A stretch of DNA of 64,000 nucleotides. Source: Uloborus plumipes. Lineage: Eukaryota > Arthropoda > Arachnida > Araneae > Uloboridae. Below are positions 1 to 12,772 of this stretch, in pieces; positions within the stretch are counted from its first letter, which is position 1; the number at the start of each line of letters is the position of its first letter. A model generated the notes under the pieces. That model searched no databases. It was not told the DNA's origin and was given only the letters and a program-made list of their open reading frames with translations. Made by a program: the position numbers and the translations under genes. The stretch covers positions 1 through 64,000 of the forward strand of contig JAXGGA010001698.1 in NCBI GenBank assembly GCA_038373865.1, read 5' to 3'.

Positions 1-264
1 GAAGAGAATCAACACCGACAAAGGAATTATGCCATTGCAGTTCGTTTATTCAGAAAGAGAAAGAAAGGCTTCAATACAAAAGTTTTGGATTGGAATAAGG
101 ATTAAAATGTACTTTTAAGAAATCTGATTTTATATTCCCTTCAATTTTGTTATTTTGGAAGTAAATATTGAAGGATTGAGATATATTTTTTCCGTCCCAT
201 GGTCCGTCTTGGCGATTTTGTTAAGACGGAAATCCGTCCTGAGACGGAAGGTCTTGCATCCATG
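1..264 (+). mobile_element. right end of hairpin transposon (copy of 49287-50476 family)
   Basis: Matches the right part of the element at 50265-50476, including a hairpin with TCCGTC / GACGGA arms (about 197-252) and the terminus CTTGCATCCATG (253-264). The left part is cut off by the window edge. Confidence 0.7.
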
Positions 265-2570
265 GATCTCTCTGAGCCCCGAAGATTGCTTTGCAATCTT
301 ATTTGGTTCGTGGAGATTTACAGGGTTTCCACAGACCTGGAATTATTAGGAATTTTGAAAATTTTGGAAAAATTAGGGAAATTGAGGACAAATCAAGAAA
401 AGTTATATCAGAACTTGAGTCCTTAATTTTTCAACACTGAAGTATTAAAAACGATTACATCTTTGATAATCTAAGGATATCTTTGGGACTTACTAGAAAA
501 AATTTCAAAACTGTTATGAATTTTTCATAAACAAAGATGTAAAAAGGTTATTTTTTAAATATGGAATGTTAAAGGGAATGGGAGGTTTGAGATTTCCTTC
601 CCTGGAAAATTTTGAAAAAAGACAAAGTCTAAAAAATTCAGGCTGTTGGTGACATAAAACTAATGGGGAAGGAATGGCTTTTTATAATGAAATGCAAAGC
701 TGCAGCCTTCAAAACGCAAAATTTAAGCAGTCTTTGGTGAACCTAGGAGAAGGGTTTCGACTTCTCAGACCAGCCAATAGGATGCTTGGGTTTTTAATAG
801 ATCTATTTCAAACAAATCTAAGGAGGTTTTTCTGCCTCTATATAGAAGTTTGATAAGACCTCATTTGGAGTATGCTGTTCAGTTTTGGTCTCCTTATCTG
901 AAGAAAGATATTAATTTATTCGAAAGGGTACAAAGAAGGGCTATAAAGTTAGTAAATGGATTTTCTAATATAGAATATGATTCTAGACTTAGAATGCTTA
1001 ATATGAAGAGTTTTGAGCAAAGGAGAATCAGAGGGGACATGATTCAATTGTTTAAATTTATTTAAATGAATAATGTTAGGGGGTTAGATTTTTGCACGGA
1101 AAGCAGGATAAGGGGTCATTGTTTTAAGCTGTTTAAATCTCAGGCTAATCTGGAAATTCGAAAAAATTACTATTTTAGCAGGGTAGTGGGAACTTGGAAC
1201 AGTTTACCGGAAGAGGGAGCTATGGAGTAGATGGCTTTAAGAGGGCCATTGATCTTCATTGGGGTCTTTAATTTGACTAGGACCAGCCCGGTTGCGCCTA
1301 GAGCCTGCTACAGGTCGTCGTATTTGTATTTCACTGTTATAACCCAAAATAAAAATAATAATTTTTAAATCTAAAACATTAAAAGCTAAATTTTATGCTA
1401 CTTCTGAATAACTTAAAGAAAGAGGGGATTTGGAGACTTCCTGCTCAGAAATGTTTGAAACTGAAATGGGGGGAGGGGGTGAGACTTTTAAGAGTTGGTG
1501 ATTTAAAAGTATAAAAGCGTAGGAAAGGAGGACAGTCTTACAAATGGAAATTTAGATGTTCTTTCGTGAACTTGTGGGAAAGGGTTCTGGGGTACTCTCT
1601 AAGTTTTTTTAATGCTAAGTATTAAGAACATAGTTTCAGGCTATCTTAGGGTAAAGAGAGGGAAGGATCTAGAAAATTTTCAAAACTGAAGTCTTAAATC
1701 TTTTACGGTGTCTTAGGCAATGTCAAGGTAAAGGAAGGCGAGGCTTTTTGTTTTATAAAACCCAAACTGGAATTTTAAAGATACAACTATTGGCCATCTT
1801 TCAAGATCATAGGATTCTGGGGTTGTACTGGAAGTTTTTGAAGCTAGATTTGCATGAACTTCCCAGTGAGCTATCCGTAAGAGAGAGGGTATTCGTTTCT
1901 TCGGATTTATTTTTGAAGTTACAGTCTTCTAAACTTTGAAGGTTGTCTTTAGGGGTATAAAGATAGCGATGAGGACTTTTCCTAGAAAAAATTCCAAAAC
2001 TGAAAAGTTAAAAACACAAATTTAAGCAATCTTCTGATGGATTTAAGGAAAGGGTTTAGGAGACAATCTCTCAAAATTTTTTGAAACTGAATTATTAAGA
2101 ACCAGAAGCTATCTTTGTGTGGCTCAAGCAAAGAGAATTTTGAGACTCTCATCCAAAAACTTTTCAAAATTGAATTTTTAAAGCTTTGTTGTGTTTGGTG
2201 AGGTAAATTTTGGAGAGGGGGGGAATCTGTTTCCAAAAAAATATCTGAAACCAGAGGCTTAAAAATGCTAATTTAGTTCATCTTTAGTGATAGTAGGAGA
2301 TTCCAAGGATTCTCTCCCCTGAATGTTTCAAAATTGATGATTTGAAAGCCTGATTTTAAGTTGTAATTTTTTGTAAATTTTAGGTGTTGTGGTAATGAAC
2401 CATGAAAAACTTCTAAAGTTCAAGTATGTGTAAGATGCTATTTTATAGTTTTCTTTAAGTGACTTTAGGAGGGAGGGTTTGAGGCCCCTCTGCCAAAAAT
2501 AATTTGATTTAAAATTAAAGACTCAAATCTTTTAGGAATTATTTGGTGAAAAATGTAAGGCTTACAAAAA
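265..2570. repeat. degenerate satellite, unit about 75-90 bp
   Basis: Diverged units recur, each with a core like TTTTCAAAACTGAA..TTAAA then a GATCTTTG/AATCTT stretch and a G-rich AGGAGAGGG stretch (for example near 1668, 1985, 2070, 2155, 2235, 2325). The array is interrupted by the LINE fragment at 830-1350. Related sequence is the body of the transposon at 49287-50476. Small ORFs here are incidental. Confidence 0.6.
830..1350 (+). pseudogene. non-LTR retrotransposon (LINE) 3' fragment, broken reverse transcriptase
   Basis: The plus-strand frame reads LYRSLIRPHLEYAVQFWSP and later FERVQRRAIKLVNGFSN, the thumb/C-terminal part of a CR1/jockey-type LINE reverse transcriptase. After an in-frame stop near 1063 the same frame continues (GTWNSLPEEGAME), hits another stop, and ends with a CYRSSYL-like stretch. 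An AATAAAAATAATAA tail near 1347 marks the 3' end. 5' truncated and inactive. Confidence 0.85.
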
Positions 2571-2707
2571 TTTGGTTAATTGTTTGTTTTATTATATACT
2601 TGGCTAATTAGTTTAGCTTCTTTGCGCATCTATGGGCTTTTGGTGTGGTCTTTTCATCTTTCTTCATACGATTTTTATGTTATACTAGCTGCATGGCCCG
2701 GCGTTGC

Positions 2708-2929
2708 ACGGGCTTTAATGTAGTGAAGACAGTTTGAGAAAACTACTCGCCGCCAAGGCGGCTCGCTTTTAAAGTAGTGAGGAAAGTTTAAACAACCTAC
2801 TCACCGCCAAGGCGGCTCGCCTTTAACGTAATGAGGAAAGTTTAAACAGTCTGCTCGCCGTCAAGGCGGCTAGCCTTCACAGTAGCGAGGAAAGTTTCAA
2901 CAAACTACTCCCCGCTAAAGCGGCTCGCT
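2708..2929. repeat. tandem repeat, 4 x about 55 bp
   Basis: Four units, each with AGTAGTGAGGAAAGTTT then CTACTCGCCGCCAAGGCGGC. Each unit holds a short GCCGCC..GGCGGC hairpin. GC-rich against an AT-rich background. Confidence 0.85.
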
Positions 2930-3261
2930 AAAAAGCTTTCCTGCATCAAAAAGCCAATCGAATTATTTGCACATGCTTCCTCAGAAATAAAGACGATGTC
3001 AAGTAGCGCATAGCACCCTCCCTAAATAACAAATAAAATTCCTTGCCAAAAACAATTATTTCCAAACCGCTTTCTTCCTGTAAAACGAATTGAAAAATTC
3101 TAAACGAAAAAGTTGTTTTAATATTTGGATCGCAGCCAAAAAAAAGTTCCTTCTAAAAACAGCAATTGCAATTTTATTTAAAAACACATTTTCAAAATGG
3201 TTCCAGAGACAAAATATGTCATTAATTAGAATTAAAACAATTGTTAGAACTTTGTTGTAAC

Positions 3262-3550
3262 ACGTATTCAAAATGACAACGGAAAAAAAAACACTCTTTA
3301 ATTTTAAAAGGTTCTATAACCTTATTAACGTTTTAATTCAAAATGGCAACGGTAAGAAATGAATGTCTTGGAATCTTAAATAGTTCAATAATTTAATTAT
3401 CGTCTTAACTCAAAATGGCAACGGCAAGAAATAAGAGTCTTGGAATTTTAAATAGTTCAAGAAATTTAATTAAAGTTTTAATTCAAAATGACAACGAAAA
3501 GGAATAAATGTCTTGGAATTTTAAAAAGTGCAAAAATTTAATTAACGTTG
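3262..3550. repeat. tandem repeat, 4 x about 70-74 bp
   Basis: Four units with ATTCAAAATGGCAACGG starting near 3266, 3336, 3409 and 3482, each followed by GTCTTGGAATTTTAAATAG-like sequence. Confidence 0.85.
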
Positions 3551-3917
3551 AAATTAGTATCTCAGCTAATTGACGTCGTAGAATTACGCGGTTGGTCTTA
3601 TTGTCTTCCTCAGAAAATTTCGAGTCGAATGGTACCTCGTTCGATTCTCAACTCTCAGCGGTTTTTGAGGAGTTCAAGCTTCAGACAGACAGACGCGGGC
3701 AGATTTTAATAGTATTAATATATATATCCTGAATGCTTTTTATAGAGAAAAGCGGCAAAATACATACACAAATGCACAATTATATTGTTTCCAAAAGCAG
3801 GGGAGGGGAAAATGATCAGGCCCTGCACGCAAAAAAGGCGACCCTGCCCCTTTCAGCATAGATATTTTCAAATGACAGGCAAATACCAAGAATGGAAACC
3901 GTAAATAAAAAAAATTC

Positions 3918-3929
3918 TTTATTTTTATT
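3918..3929 (-). promoter_or_regulatory. polyadenylation signals for CENPJ
   Basis: Two AATAAA hexamers abut on the minus strand (3929-3924 and 3923-3918), about 115 bp after the proposed stop codon at 4044. Cleavage would fall near 3900. Confidence 0.45.
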
Positions 3930-4043
3930 TTACAATCAAAAATTTACAAACCTATATACATAAATATAGGCTTAAAAATATTGGTTTCATATAACTGATG
4001 ACACTTACATAAAACTTATATATTTGCTATTTAGATATTATTT

Positions 4044-4105
4044 TCAATCACCATATGTACAAATGGAAATATTTTTCTCCACCTCAAGATATTTGGATTC
4101 CAAGC
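4044..4105 (-). CDS. CENPJ: CENPJ exon T, proposed terminal exon
   Basis: A pyrimidine-rich acceptor (AATTCTTTTTCAG) precedes 4105. In the phase required by exon S it encodes LESKYLEVEKNISICTYGD and TGA at 4046-4044. Two overlapping AATAAA signals follow about 115 bp downstream. The 14.8-kb intron this implies is mostly explained by a 12.2-kb transposon nest at 4239-16488; without it the intron would be about 2.6 kb. The assignment rests on splice site, phase, stop and polyA signal only, as this tail is not conserved in the family. Confidence 0.5.
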
Positions 4106-5417
4106 CTGAAAAAGAATTATTTTTTAGTTGGTTAAAGTAAAATATTTGTTAAATTTTTAATGCTCAACCTTCTTTAATATAATTTCTTCTTTTGTTTTTA
4201 ATCAGCCCTAAAAAGATAATTTTTCTGTTGTTACAATTCAGTGGCGGCTCGTGCCTTAACTTAGTGGGTAGGCCCGCAATTATGTTTTCCCAGTAATGCT
4301 TACAAAAATAAAATGAAGGAAACAACTAATAAACTAATGCTGAGCGACGTAAAATAATATTTAATTCTGTCAATACAAATTTGCATCGCAAAAATATCTA
4401 ATATGATTTGATACATAGGTTTTATATTTTAAATGTTATACCAGCCTTAAGTGATCAATGTAATAATAACAATATTTTGCACAGACGTCAGACTTCCTAA
4501 ACATCACTAATGTTTCGCAAAGCTAGCTCTCATAATTTTACCATTTTCGGACAGTGAAAATATTCATCACATCAAAGTGTTACGCCACAAGTCGGCGCAC
4601 CTCCTCAAACATTACGGGACTGTACTCAAAAAGAAACCGAACACTTTTGCCTAAAAACACACCCTCTCACCCCCGAAAAATTTCCACAATCTGCACCATG
4701 ACTTTTTGAAAGCCTCTATCATCAAATTAAGGAACTCATAAGGTAAATGACTCGATGTAGGCATGCTTACATTTTTCTTTTTTAATTTGGATACAAATGT
4801 TGCAATTTCAATTCATGAAAAAATAAATCCTAACGGTGTTAAAACTTAAAAATGTCACTTTTATAGCCATGATATTTACATTAACTTTCAATTTTAATGT
4901 ATGTGTATGCTTTTAAATAAATTGAAATACACTGGCTTGAACAGTTATGGTTCCACTCACTTACCAATGTATGATCGTATACTCAAACTCAGGGGTCTGG
5001 CCAGAGGAAATTCAGGTCCGTTAACGGACCCTTCACAAAAATACGATCAAGCAAAACGGACCTTTCACAAAAATACTATCGAGCAAAACGGACCCTTCAC
5101 AAAAATACGATCAAGCAAAACGGACCCTTCACAAAATGCTGATCAAACAAACGCACATTTCACAGTATTCATTCAAAAAGCAAATCTGAAATCAAAATAA
5201 TGCATAGCATATTTCTGTGTAAAAGCCCATAACGTTTGGGCCTTTTCTGAAGTTAAAGAAGGGAATTGCTTATCCGGCAACTTTGCGAAAAAAAAAGTGG
5301 GCACTTCCTGCTCGGCTTTAGTGTAAAATGTAGCACTTTGTGTAGGTTTCTTTTAAAGAAATTAACAACTTAAAAAAGGTAGTTGTTTTGTTTTAATGGT
5401 TCTGCTTGTTTGTTTTA

Positions 5418-7558
5418 CAGGGTGAGGACTCAGTCACCTTTCTCACCTTTAGTCACCTTTTGAAATTTTGGTCACTTTTTGTCACCTTTTGGAATTTTTG
5501 TCACCTTTTTAAACCTTTCTTGAAATGTATTTTAGAAAAGTCTAGTTTTGATAAATAAAATTTTTGAGCAGCATGAATATTCTTTTCCTAACCTGAAAAT
5601 AAATAGAATTTTGAAGGAAAAAAAAAAAGCAAAAATCTCATTCAACCATTAAAAATAGTGTTTCAACTGTAGCTCATTCACAAAACAAAGCCTTTAGAAG
5701 CCCCCATTTAAAACTTGCGAAAAGAAACAAAAAACAAGTCCACCTGTTCCAAGGATACTTGGCAGTTCTTTTTTTCTTTTTGTTCTTGAAACGAAATTCG
5801 GTTGATGATTTGCATAGAGATGGGACTTTCACTCATTCTCTATTGTAAATACTTTTTAGTGAACATATTTATGCTTTGTATTTACAGAGAAACAAGAAAA
5901 AGAATGCCGACGATTTTGCAATGAGCTAAAAATTAAAAGATGAAAAGAATAAAATATGTTCATTGAATAATCGTCATTATCTTCACTTCATAACTTCTGG
6001 TGTTAATATAATTGATTTTAAAGAAAAATCTTTGAACATAACTAGGGGTGATTGTGTTCTGGTATTTTACCAGATTTCCGATAGTTTCACGATCGATTCT
6101 GGTATTTTCATGTTTGAAAATACCGGAAGTATAATATTTTTAATTATGCTTTTATCTTCTCACCTCCGGAATTTTTTTGCTTTTTCGAATTTTGAATGAC
6201 TATACCGATCATTATTAATAATATTCATCAAATAGAAATGTTAAGCCGCCATTCTAATTGTTTTTTTGCTTCAATAAATTATTTTATTTGCTTTTTTTTT
6301 TTTTTTTGATGCCTTCATTTTAAAAAATGCAATCGATTTGCATCTGATATGAGAATCGAATTTTTCTCATTTTTTATGCTTATTACCCTTAGAAGACAAA
6401 TAAATGCAACATATTAAAATTAAAAAATCATAAGTTTAAAATTTTCGAGCGAAATTCTGCCTCTTTTATGAAAATCAAAATGTCTAAATGTAAATTTGAA
6501 GATTTGATAAAATTTTATTTTGCTTCAATTATGTGGATAGTAAAAATAATATGTTTATCATAGAGCTTTTAATTGTAAATCTGAATTAAGTATATTTGAA
6601 TTCTTTTATATGCCACTTTCATACTTTTATAATGCCTTAATTTTGAAATTGGCATTTCTTTGCTTCCGCTGTAAGATTCATACTTCGCAATTTTTATGCT
6701 TGCTATTCTTTGTTGAAAGGCAAACAAATGAATTTTTTAAAAATTTCTCTTTAAAATATTTTTTTGGAGATAATTTGTTCAGCACCAGCTCAAAAGTAAC
6801 TTTATTAGTTAAAATGTTAATCAAACGCATGTACAATATTTGCACTAAAAACTGATTGAAATTATTTGAATACATGAAATGTAATAGTTTAGGAAAGGGA
6901 ATTAATTATTATATATGTATAGTCATAAAATTAGGTGAGCTAAAAAAACAGGGCCTTGGTTTAACCCCCCCCCCCCAACACATTTTCTCTTTCCCCCTTT
7001 CGCCACCACCGGGACATATGTCCCGCAGGCAATGACTCTATAAAATTGATCCAATAAAAAGTTATTTAGTTTTTCATTGTATTTTCAGTCTCTTTTTTCA
7101 ATGCCACTGGGATAAATGTGTCCCGATAAAATGGTTAGATAGAACAATAGGACACATGTCCTACCTAAAACTCTCCCAGATTCCTAGAAAATTTTCAATC
7201 AGAAAAAAATATTGGTACTGAAAGGGTTAAAACTTTCAAGTATTTTTTTATGAACTCACAATCACCCCTGATTATTACATAGAGTTTACCCTGAAAGCTT
7301 TTTGGAAATATGACCTAAATTGATTTATTTTGTTACCTCCAGCCCTATCATGTTTAGAATTTAAGTCTTTAAAAATAGTATGTAGGCTATTTTGGTAAAA
7401 GACAGAAAAAATGATTATCGTTTTCTGTTTTTTGATTTCTTTACAAATTACTTTTGGTCACCTTTTTAGTTACTTTTTTGTCACCTTTTAGTTACCTTTG
7501 TTTTAAAATTTGTCACCTTTCTCACCTTTTTCAAAGACCATCAGCAGTCCTCGCCCTG
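5418..7558. mobile_element. nested element with CAGGGTGAGGACT ends
   Basis: Left end CAGGGTGAGGACT and right end AGTCCTCGCCCTG are inverted, and GTTTTA abuts both ends. Both flanks carry multiple GTCACCTTTT motifs (5430-5515 and 7447-7530), in the same orientation, so they are not part of the inverted ends. A further element, 6043-7270, is inserted in it. Confidence 0.62.
6043..7270 (+). mobile_element. nested element with AGGGGTGATTGTG ends
   Basis: Starts TAGGGGTGATTGTG and ends CACAATCACCCCTG. A shorter copy lies in reverse orientation at 18022-18440. Its interior carries two copies of a unit with GCAATCGATTTGCATC and ACAAATAAATG (6308-6410, 6608-6730). Confidence 0.62.
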
Positions 7559-8639
7559 GTTTTATCATATGCAAATCAAAGTGGATTGCTGTGATGTTGC
7601 TGTTATAGATTTCTCTGGAAGTGCAGAGTAAGGATTTTTCTCCCTGCTATGGACTTAAACATAAAGGAAATAATAATAATAGCAATTATCAGCGGAATGA
7701 ACTTAGAACTGCCAACAGATAGGGAGGGTTGGAGAAAAAATGGGATTGCTTCTTCGTTCAGCTATTTAAAATTAAAATTATCTCCATCTGACGTCTTTGG
7801 TGCGATGTTTTGACTTTATTTTGGCAGAAAATTATCTTTTTTAGTTTCATTTATTTATTTATTTATTTTTTAATGCTTACAAGGGTGGTGTTTTATTTAT
7901 ATTCAGGAATTAATGTATTTTTGCGTCTGTTAATATTAGAAGTCTGGTATTGTTTGTTTTGCAATGTTTCCCTACCGTATTTTTCCTCCGAATTTTTGGC
8001 GAATATGTCGGTGATTATTAATGACATTCATCATACAAACCTGGTGAAATGCAGCTCTAAAATTTTTGACTTTAATAAATTATCAAAAATCGTTTTTATA
8101 TTTCTGATGCTTTCATTTTGAAAAAAGCGATCTCTGCATCCGATATGAAAATCGAATTTTACTTACTTTTCAAGCTAATTACTCTTTATTAGGAGGCAAA
8201 TAAATGAAAATTAGCTTTATTTTTTGCTCAGATCATTATTTTAAATTTTTTAAAGCAATTACCATATACCTTTGAAATGCAATTGTAAAAAAAAAAACAC
8301 CAAAAAAAATTATTTTATGTTCCGTTTTTATGCTTTTGATGTCACTTGAATGATCACTTTGAAAACTGCAATCTCTTTGCATCCGCTACAGGAATCGGAC
8401 TTTTCGCATTTTTGATGTTTAATATGCTTTTTTTTTTTTTTGGAAAAAAAATGAAATTTATTTTTATTTTTTATTAAATTCAAAAAGATTTTTTTTTTTT
8501 GGCGGGGTTTTTTTTTTTTTTTTTTTGCGGGTTTTTTTCCCAAAATTGTTTGATTTTCACAAAATTATTTGATTTTTCACAAAATTATTTAGTTTTTCAC
8601 AAAAAACAGACCCTGTGAAAACTCCTGGACAGACCCCTG
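7559..8639. repeat. repeat-derived sequence with two further copies of the internal unit
   Basis: This part of element 4990-8639 holds two more copies (about 8105-8215 and 8328-8435) of the unit seen in 6043-7270, and runs of A/T. No gene seen; the apparent ORFs are low-complexity. Confidence 0.45.
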
Positions 8640-8780
8640 AAACTAGTGATGAGCTGAATCGAATTATTTTCAGGAAATACACAAAGAGTACAGAACAATA
8701 TTAAAACACTTATTCTTCTTACAATATAATCTGGATCTTGACTTACCGATTCGAATAACATTAAAATTAAAACACGGATA

Positions 8781-10074
8781 CCGTAAAATGGGGTGTATAG
8801 GAACAGCGGGGTCAATCGGAACAAAACTTCCCGACCGTTCAACGAAATTCTTCATAAATAAACTATTGGGTATTTTTCACCATGAATTTTTTTCTTAGTA
8901 AGGTAAGATCATAGGGAGTAGGAAAAAATTACTTTTGTCAATCTGGCAACGCTATTGGCTTCTAAGGAGGGCTGCAAGTGGAACGCTAGAAAACATCACA
9001 TTTCCATAGACTGCAAAACTTCATATGCAAGATCAAACCTTCTTATATTTAAAAACTAAGAGTGGTATGTTTCAATTATACATGTATCTGAACAACAGAA
9101 TACCGCATTAGAATTTACATTTTTTATAATTTGTGTCATAAAAATGAAGAATTCTGAAAAATGGCATAGAAAAAAAATTTGCGGGGTGAATCGGAACACT
9201 TAGTTCTGCTGTTCCAATTCAAACTTATTTGAAGGAAACTGTTTGAAAAATCAAGATTCTAACCCCAATTCTTCTAATCAAGATAAGGACAAGGTTTTAT
9301 TACTGTTTATCCCTTCTCATGAGCAACTAGATCTTAGAATGACAAACAGTTGCAGATTTCAAAAGATTTTTTTTCTAGTAGACTTCTTTTTACTTAAAAT
9401 ACGAGGGGGAAAGTCACATAGACTTTATGTAGTAAAAATCCAGCACACAGACAGTGATGAATAAGCGTAAAAAGCTTTCAGGACAATCCCCGAAACCCAG
9501 AGATTTCAAGAAACTAAAGAAAAGGCAGAGTTCATCCCAGGAGATGTTATGAAGAAACTTAAGCCAAGTCACAATTGCTAGTTTTAAGGACAAGTACATA
9601 TTTGTGAACGACATGAGTGACTTCCATTCATGTTAAATCTTTGTATTTCAATTCGAAAGCATTTCTTAAAATTACTTTTCATTTTTCATAAGTTCAAAAT
9701 TATTTTGAATTTTGACAAATTATACACGTTTACTGGTATTGAAATTATGCATTTATTTGACAGTAATTGTCTGTTCTTATTCTCCCCCATCAATATTACT
9801 CATTTTGTGAGACCTATTACAGGTTAAATTGAAAAAAAAATAAAAATTTTAACAAGTGTTCCGATTGACCCCTATCAGCGGGGTGATTCGGAACACCCAT
9901 AATTTCCTATATATTTTAATAATAATTTTTCAAAATGCTTTGTCTTCGCTTGGAATATCAAAAGTAAAGCAAGACCGAAGTTTTTACCCAAAAAATCAAA
10001 TTTAAAAAAAAATCTTTTAACTACTTTTTTTACAATCAAAGCTGAAAAGTGTTCCGATTCACCCCATTTTATGG
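8781..10074. mobile_element. Tc1/mariner-pogo-type element, 1.3 kb
   Basis: Ends CCGTAAAATGGGGTG and, inverted, CCATAAAATGGGGTG; TA on both sides fits the Tc1/mariner superfamily. Sub-terminal GATTCGGAACA/AATCGGAACA repeats occur at both ends. No intact transposase; a short open stretch at 9243-9464 is unassigned. Confidence 0.68.
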
Positions 10075-12043
10075 TAACTGACTAATTTGATAATGTTTGT
10101 CAGAAATATTTGATTAACTGGTAATTAATTTCTTTTCGGATACGTGATTTGACTGACAGTCATGGTAACATGTTATATGTTAGAAACAAAAAATCTTGTA
10201 GAACGCCTAGTTTTTCAGAACCATTAGGTACCGTTATTAAACTTTGATAGAAATTTTTAATTTAACTACATTGCTTTTAAACAGTATTTAATATTTCATA
10301 TATTATAAAACTTCAGAAAAATATATTGCAAAATATAGTTTTTAAATGTTGATGAATTATGAAGCAATTTGTTAAATAATAATGATTTAAAGAATAACTG
10401 TATTATTCATTTATACATTTTTAAGCTGAATATAGTTTTTATATACGGGTGATTCCATGTCAGTTCAACCACACCCCAACACCCACCATCTCGGATTTTG
10501 ATGAAACTTGGTATACTTCCTTCCTTTGTGGTCATAAGCAACCCCCTAAATTTTTTTCTTTCTATCTCGATGCGTTTTGATTTTATAGCCTGTTGAAATT
10601 TTGCGATTTTACATTTTTTGTCATTTTCGAGACACGTAAACTGAGCTGATGTAGTTTATGAAAAAAAATTGTACCTGGGAAACTAATGGTTTAATCTTTT
10701 AAATTTTTTTTACAGAAAATGTGAAGACTTTGAGCATGTAAATAAAAAATACTACAATAGTCTTAGTCTATATGAATTTTTTAAAAAAATTTTCAAAATT
10801 GAAAATTTTGAATTTTTTTTGTTAAAAAAAGGCTTGGTTAAAATTTTAAATTTCGACATGAGGGTCGTCTTTAAAAATCATAATTTTTTTTTATATGATT
10901 ATGAATATGTACTCTAATTTATCCCACAAAAATTGTTTTGGGTATTTGAGGGATTCTACCCCCCCCCCCTTCTTATTACCTCATACAAATAAACTCTTCC
11001 TCCTATTTAAAAACAGAATTGTCATCAATTACAACAAAAATTTAAACATGAAGTACATTGAATATTGAACTCAAATTCATAAAAATTAATGTTAAAGATT
11101 TTTTTTCAGTTGAAATAGTTTAAACTGGAGGAATTCTGGAAATACGATATCATGAAATTTAATACTTCCATACAACAATTGACTCATACAGATTACCAGA
11201 TTGTAGTAAGACAACTTTAAAATTAAAAGTTTAGCTTGACACTAATCCACTGATTATACTATTTCTAGCACTTTCTGGATCCTCCCCCCCCCCCCTGTTT
11301 GAAAAAAAAAAGTTACTGTGAGACATTTTTTCAATTACTTTTACTTGTGTGCAAAGAAAAATTCATCGTTCTTTTTCTTAAAATGACAGTTATAGTTTTA
11401 ATTATCCTCAAAAAATATTTTTTTTGCTGTAATAAATAGTTTTTACTTTTTTTAGTAATTAAAATTTTTGTGGTTTTGTATTTATTTTAGTTAATGGTTA
11501 TCTCGTAACGAACTGTATATCACATACTAAAAAATATTGAAAATTTAAGACAACATGAAAATGAAATTTTCATACAATTGGAATTGAAAACTAAGCAATT
11601 TACCCAAAATGTTATAAATACCGGCTCATAATCCACTGATTATACAATTTCTGGCACTTTCTAGAACCCCCCTTCCTCTCCGCCTATGTGTGAGAAAAAA
11701 TTTTACTGAGAGATATTTTTTCTATTACTTTTACTTCTGTACAAAGAAAAATTTATCTTTCTTTTTCTTAAAATAACATTTTAGATCCCTTAAAAATGAA
11801 TGACCAACTTTTTGGTAATATTATTTTAATTAAGTAAATTACCTTGACTTCACTCACAGCAAAGTAAGATCAAATTAGTATACATGCACATCTTTTATTC
11901 CATGAACTTTTTTTTATTATTTTGAAAACCAGGCCTTTATACAGATTTTTTTCTTCTGGCTTTAATGACAAGCCTAATCATATTGTCTCCTCTTATATAG
12001 ATTTAAGTTTTTTTTTAAATGAAAATTCAAAAGCAAATAAATA

Positions 12044-12772
12044 CAGGGTGCGCCAGAGAAACTTACTTTTTTGAAATGTCAATAAAAACAAAACTACTTA
12101 AGTTATTGTTTTAATTCTTTTTTTATTTGAGAATACAATATCCCATTTTTTTTTATTCATTTAGTCTTGAAAATGGCATCGGTTAAATGATGACCCCCAT
12201 TGAGCATACACTGATTAAGACGATTTTTAAAGTTCGTGAGCACTCTTTGCAGCATATCAATTGGTATGTTGGCAATTTCGTCGCGAATGTTATTCTTGTG
12301 GTGAGCTATTGTGCGTGGTCGATCAACATAAACCAGGGATTTCAAATAACCCCATAAAAAAATCGCACGGCCCCCAGATCTGGGGAGCGTGCTGGCCATG
12401 GGAGATCGCCTCTGAGAGAGATGAGGTGGTCGGGGAAATGTTGTCGCAACAAATTCATTGAATTTCGTGCTGTGTGTGCTGTGACTCCATCTTGCTGTAA
12501 CCACACGTCCCTAATGTTCATTTTTTCAAAGCTGGGAAGGAAGAATTCCTCGATGCGCGCGTTGCGTATCAGTAACTGAGCGACCGTTCGAAAAGTAGCT
12601 TTCGACGGCAAAGGCGCGCTGTTCTTTTGACCATAGCATGATGGCGATTAATTAAAGGGAAAACAAAACTTGGAGATTTCCCGCTCCAGATGCGCCCACT
12701 CTCGGTTTTCTACGTAGCCAATTCACCGCGCAGGAATTTTTTCAAAAAAGTAAGTTTCTCTGGCGCACCCTG
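12044..12772 (-). mobile_element. deleted Tc1/mariner-like element with transposase remnant
   Basis: Terminal inverted repeats of about 28 bp (CAGGGTGCGCCAGAGAAAC) flanked by TA. On the minus strand 12611-12342 reads NIRDVWLQQDGVTAHTARN and WPARSPDLG, the second and third acidic positions of an IS630/Tc1/mariner DDE domain. The following part (LWGYLKSLVY to GGHHLTDAIF) continues in another frame, 12504-12157. The N-terminal half is missing and there is a frameshift near 12370, so it is dead but could be mobilised in trans. Confidence 0.88.

Larger units (their letters stand above)
2684..3727. repeat. interspersed repeat with CTAGCTGCATGGCCCGGCG head
   Basis: Begins with CTAGCTGCATGGCCCGGCG at 2684 and ends with a CAGACAGACGCGGGCAGAT-like tail near 3680-3710 and TA-rich sequence. 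Heads of related copies occur at about 51436 and 54102. It contains two unrelated tandem arrays (listed separately). No coding capacity seen; the class is uncertain, probably a non-autonomous mobile element. Confidence 0.65.
4990..8639 (+). mobile_element. nested element with CAGGGGTC ends and TTCACAAAA tandem repeats
   Basis: Starts CAGGGGTCTGGCCAG and ends CTGGACAGACCCCTG, inverted repeats, flanked by AAACT on both sides. Just inside the left end, about four units of roughly 30 bp carry CGGACCCTTCACAAAA (5020-5140). The right end has AATTATTTGATTTTTCACA units. It is interrupted by 5418-7558. A 322-bp copy of the same family is at 62436-62757. Confidence 0.7.

Noticed and set aside
8328..8543. 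Lysine-rich minus-strand ORF
   Set aside because: It arises from T-runs; no protein-like composition beyond low complexity.
12261..12461. Plus-strand ORF as a gene
   Set aside because: It is the shadow of the minus-strand transposase remnant of the 12044-12772 element.
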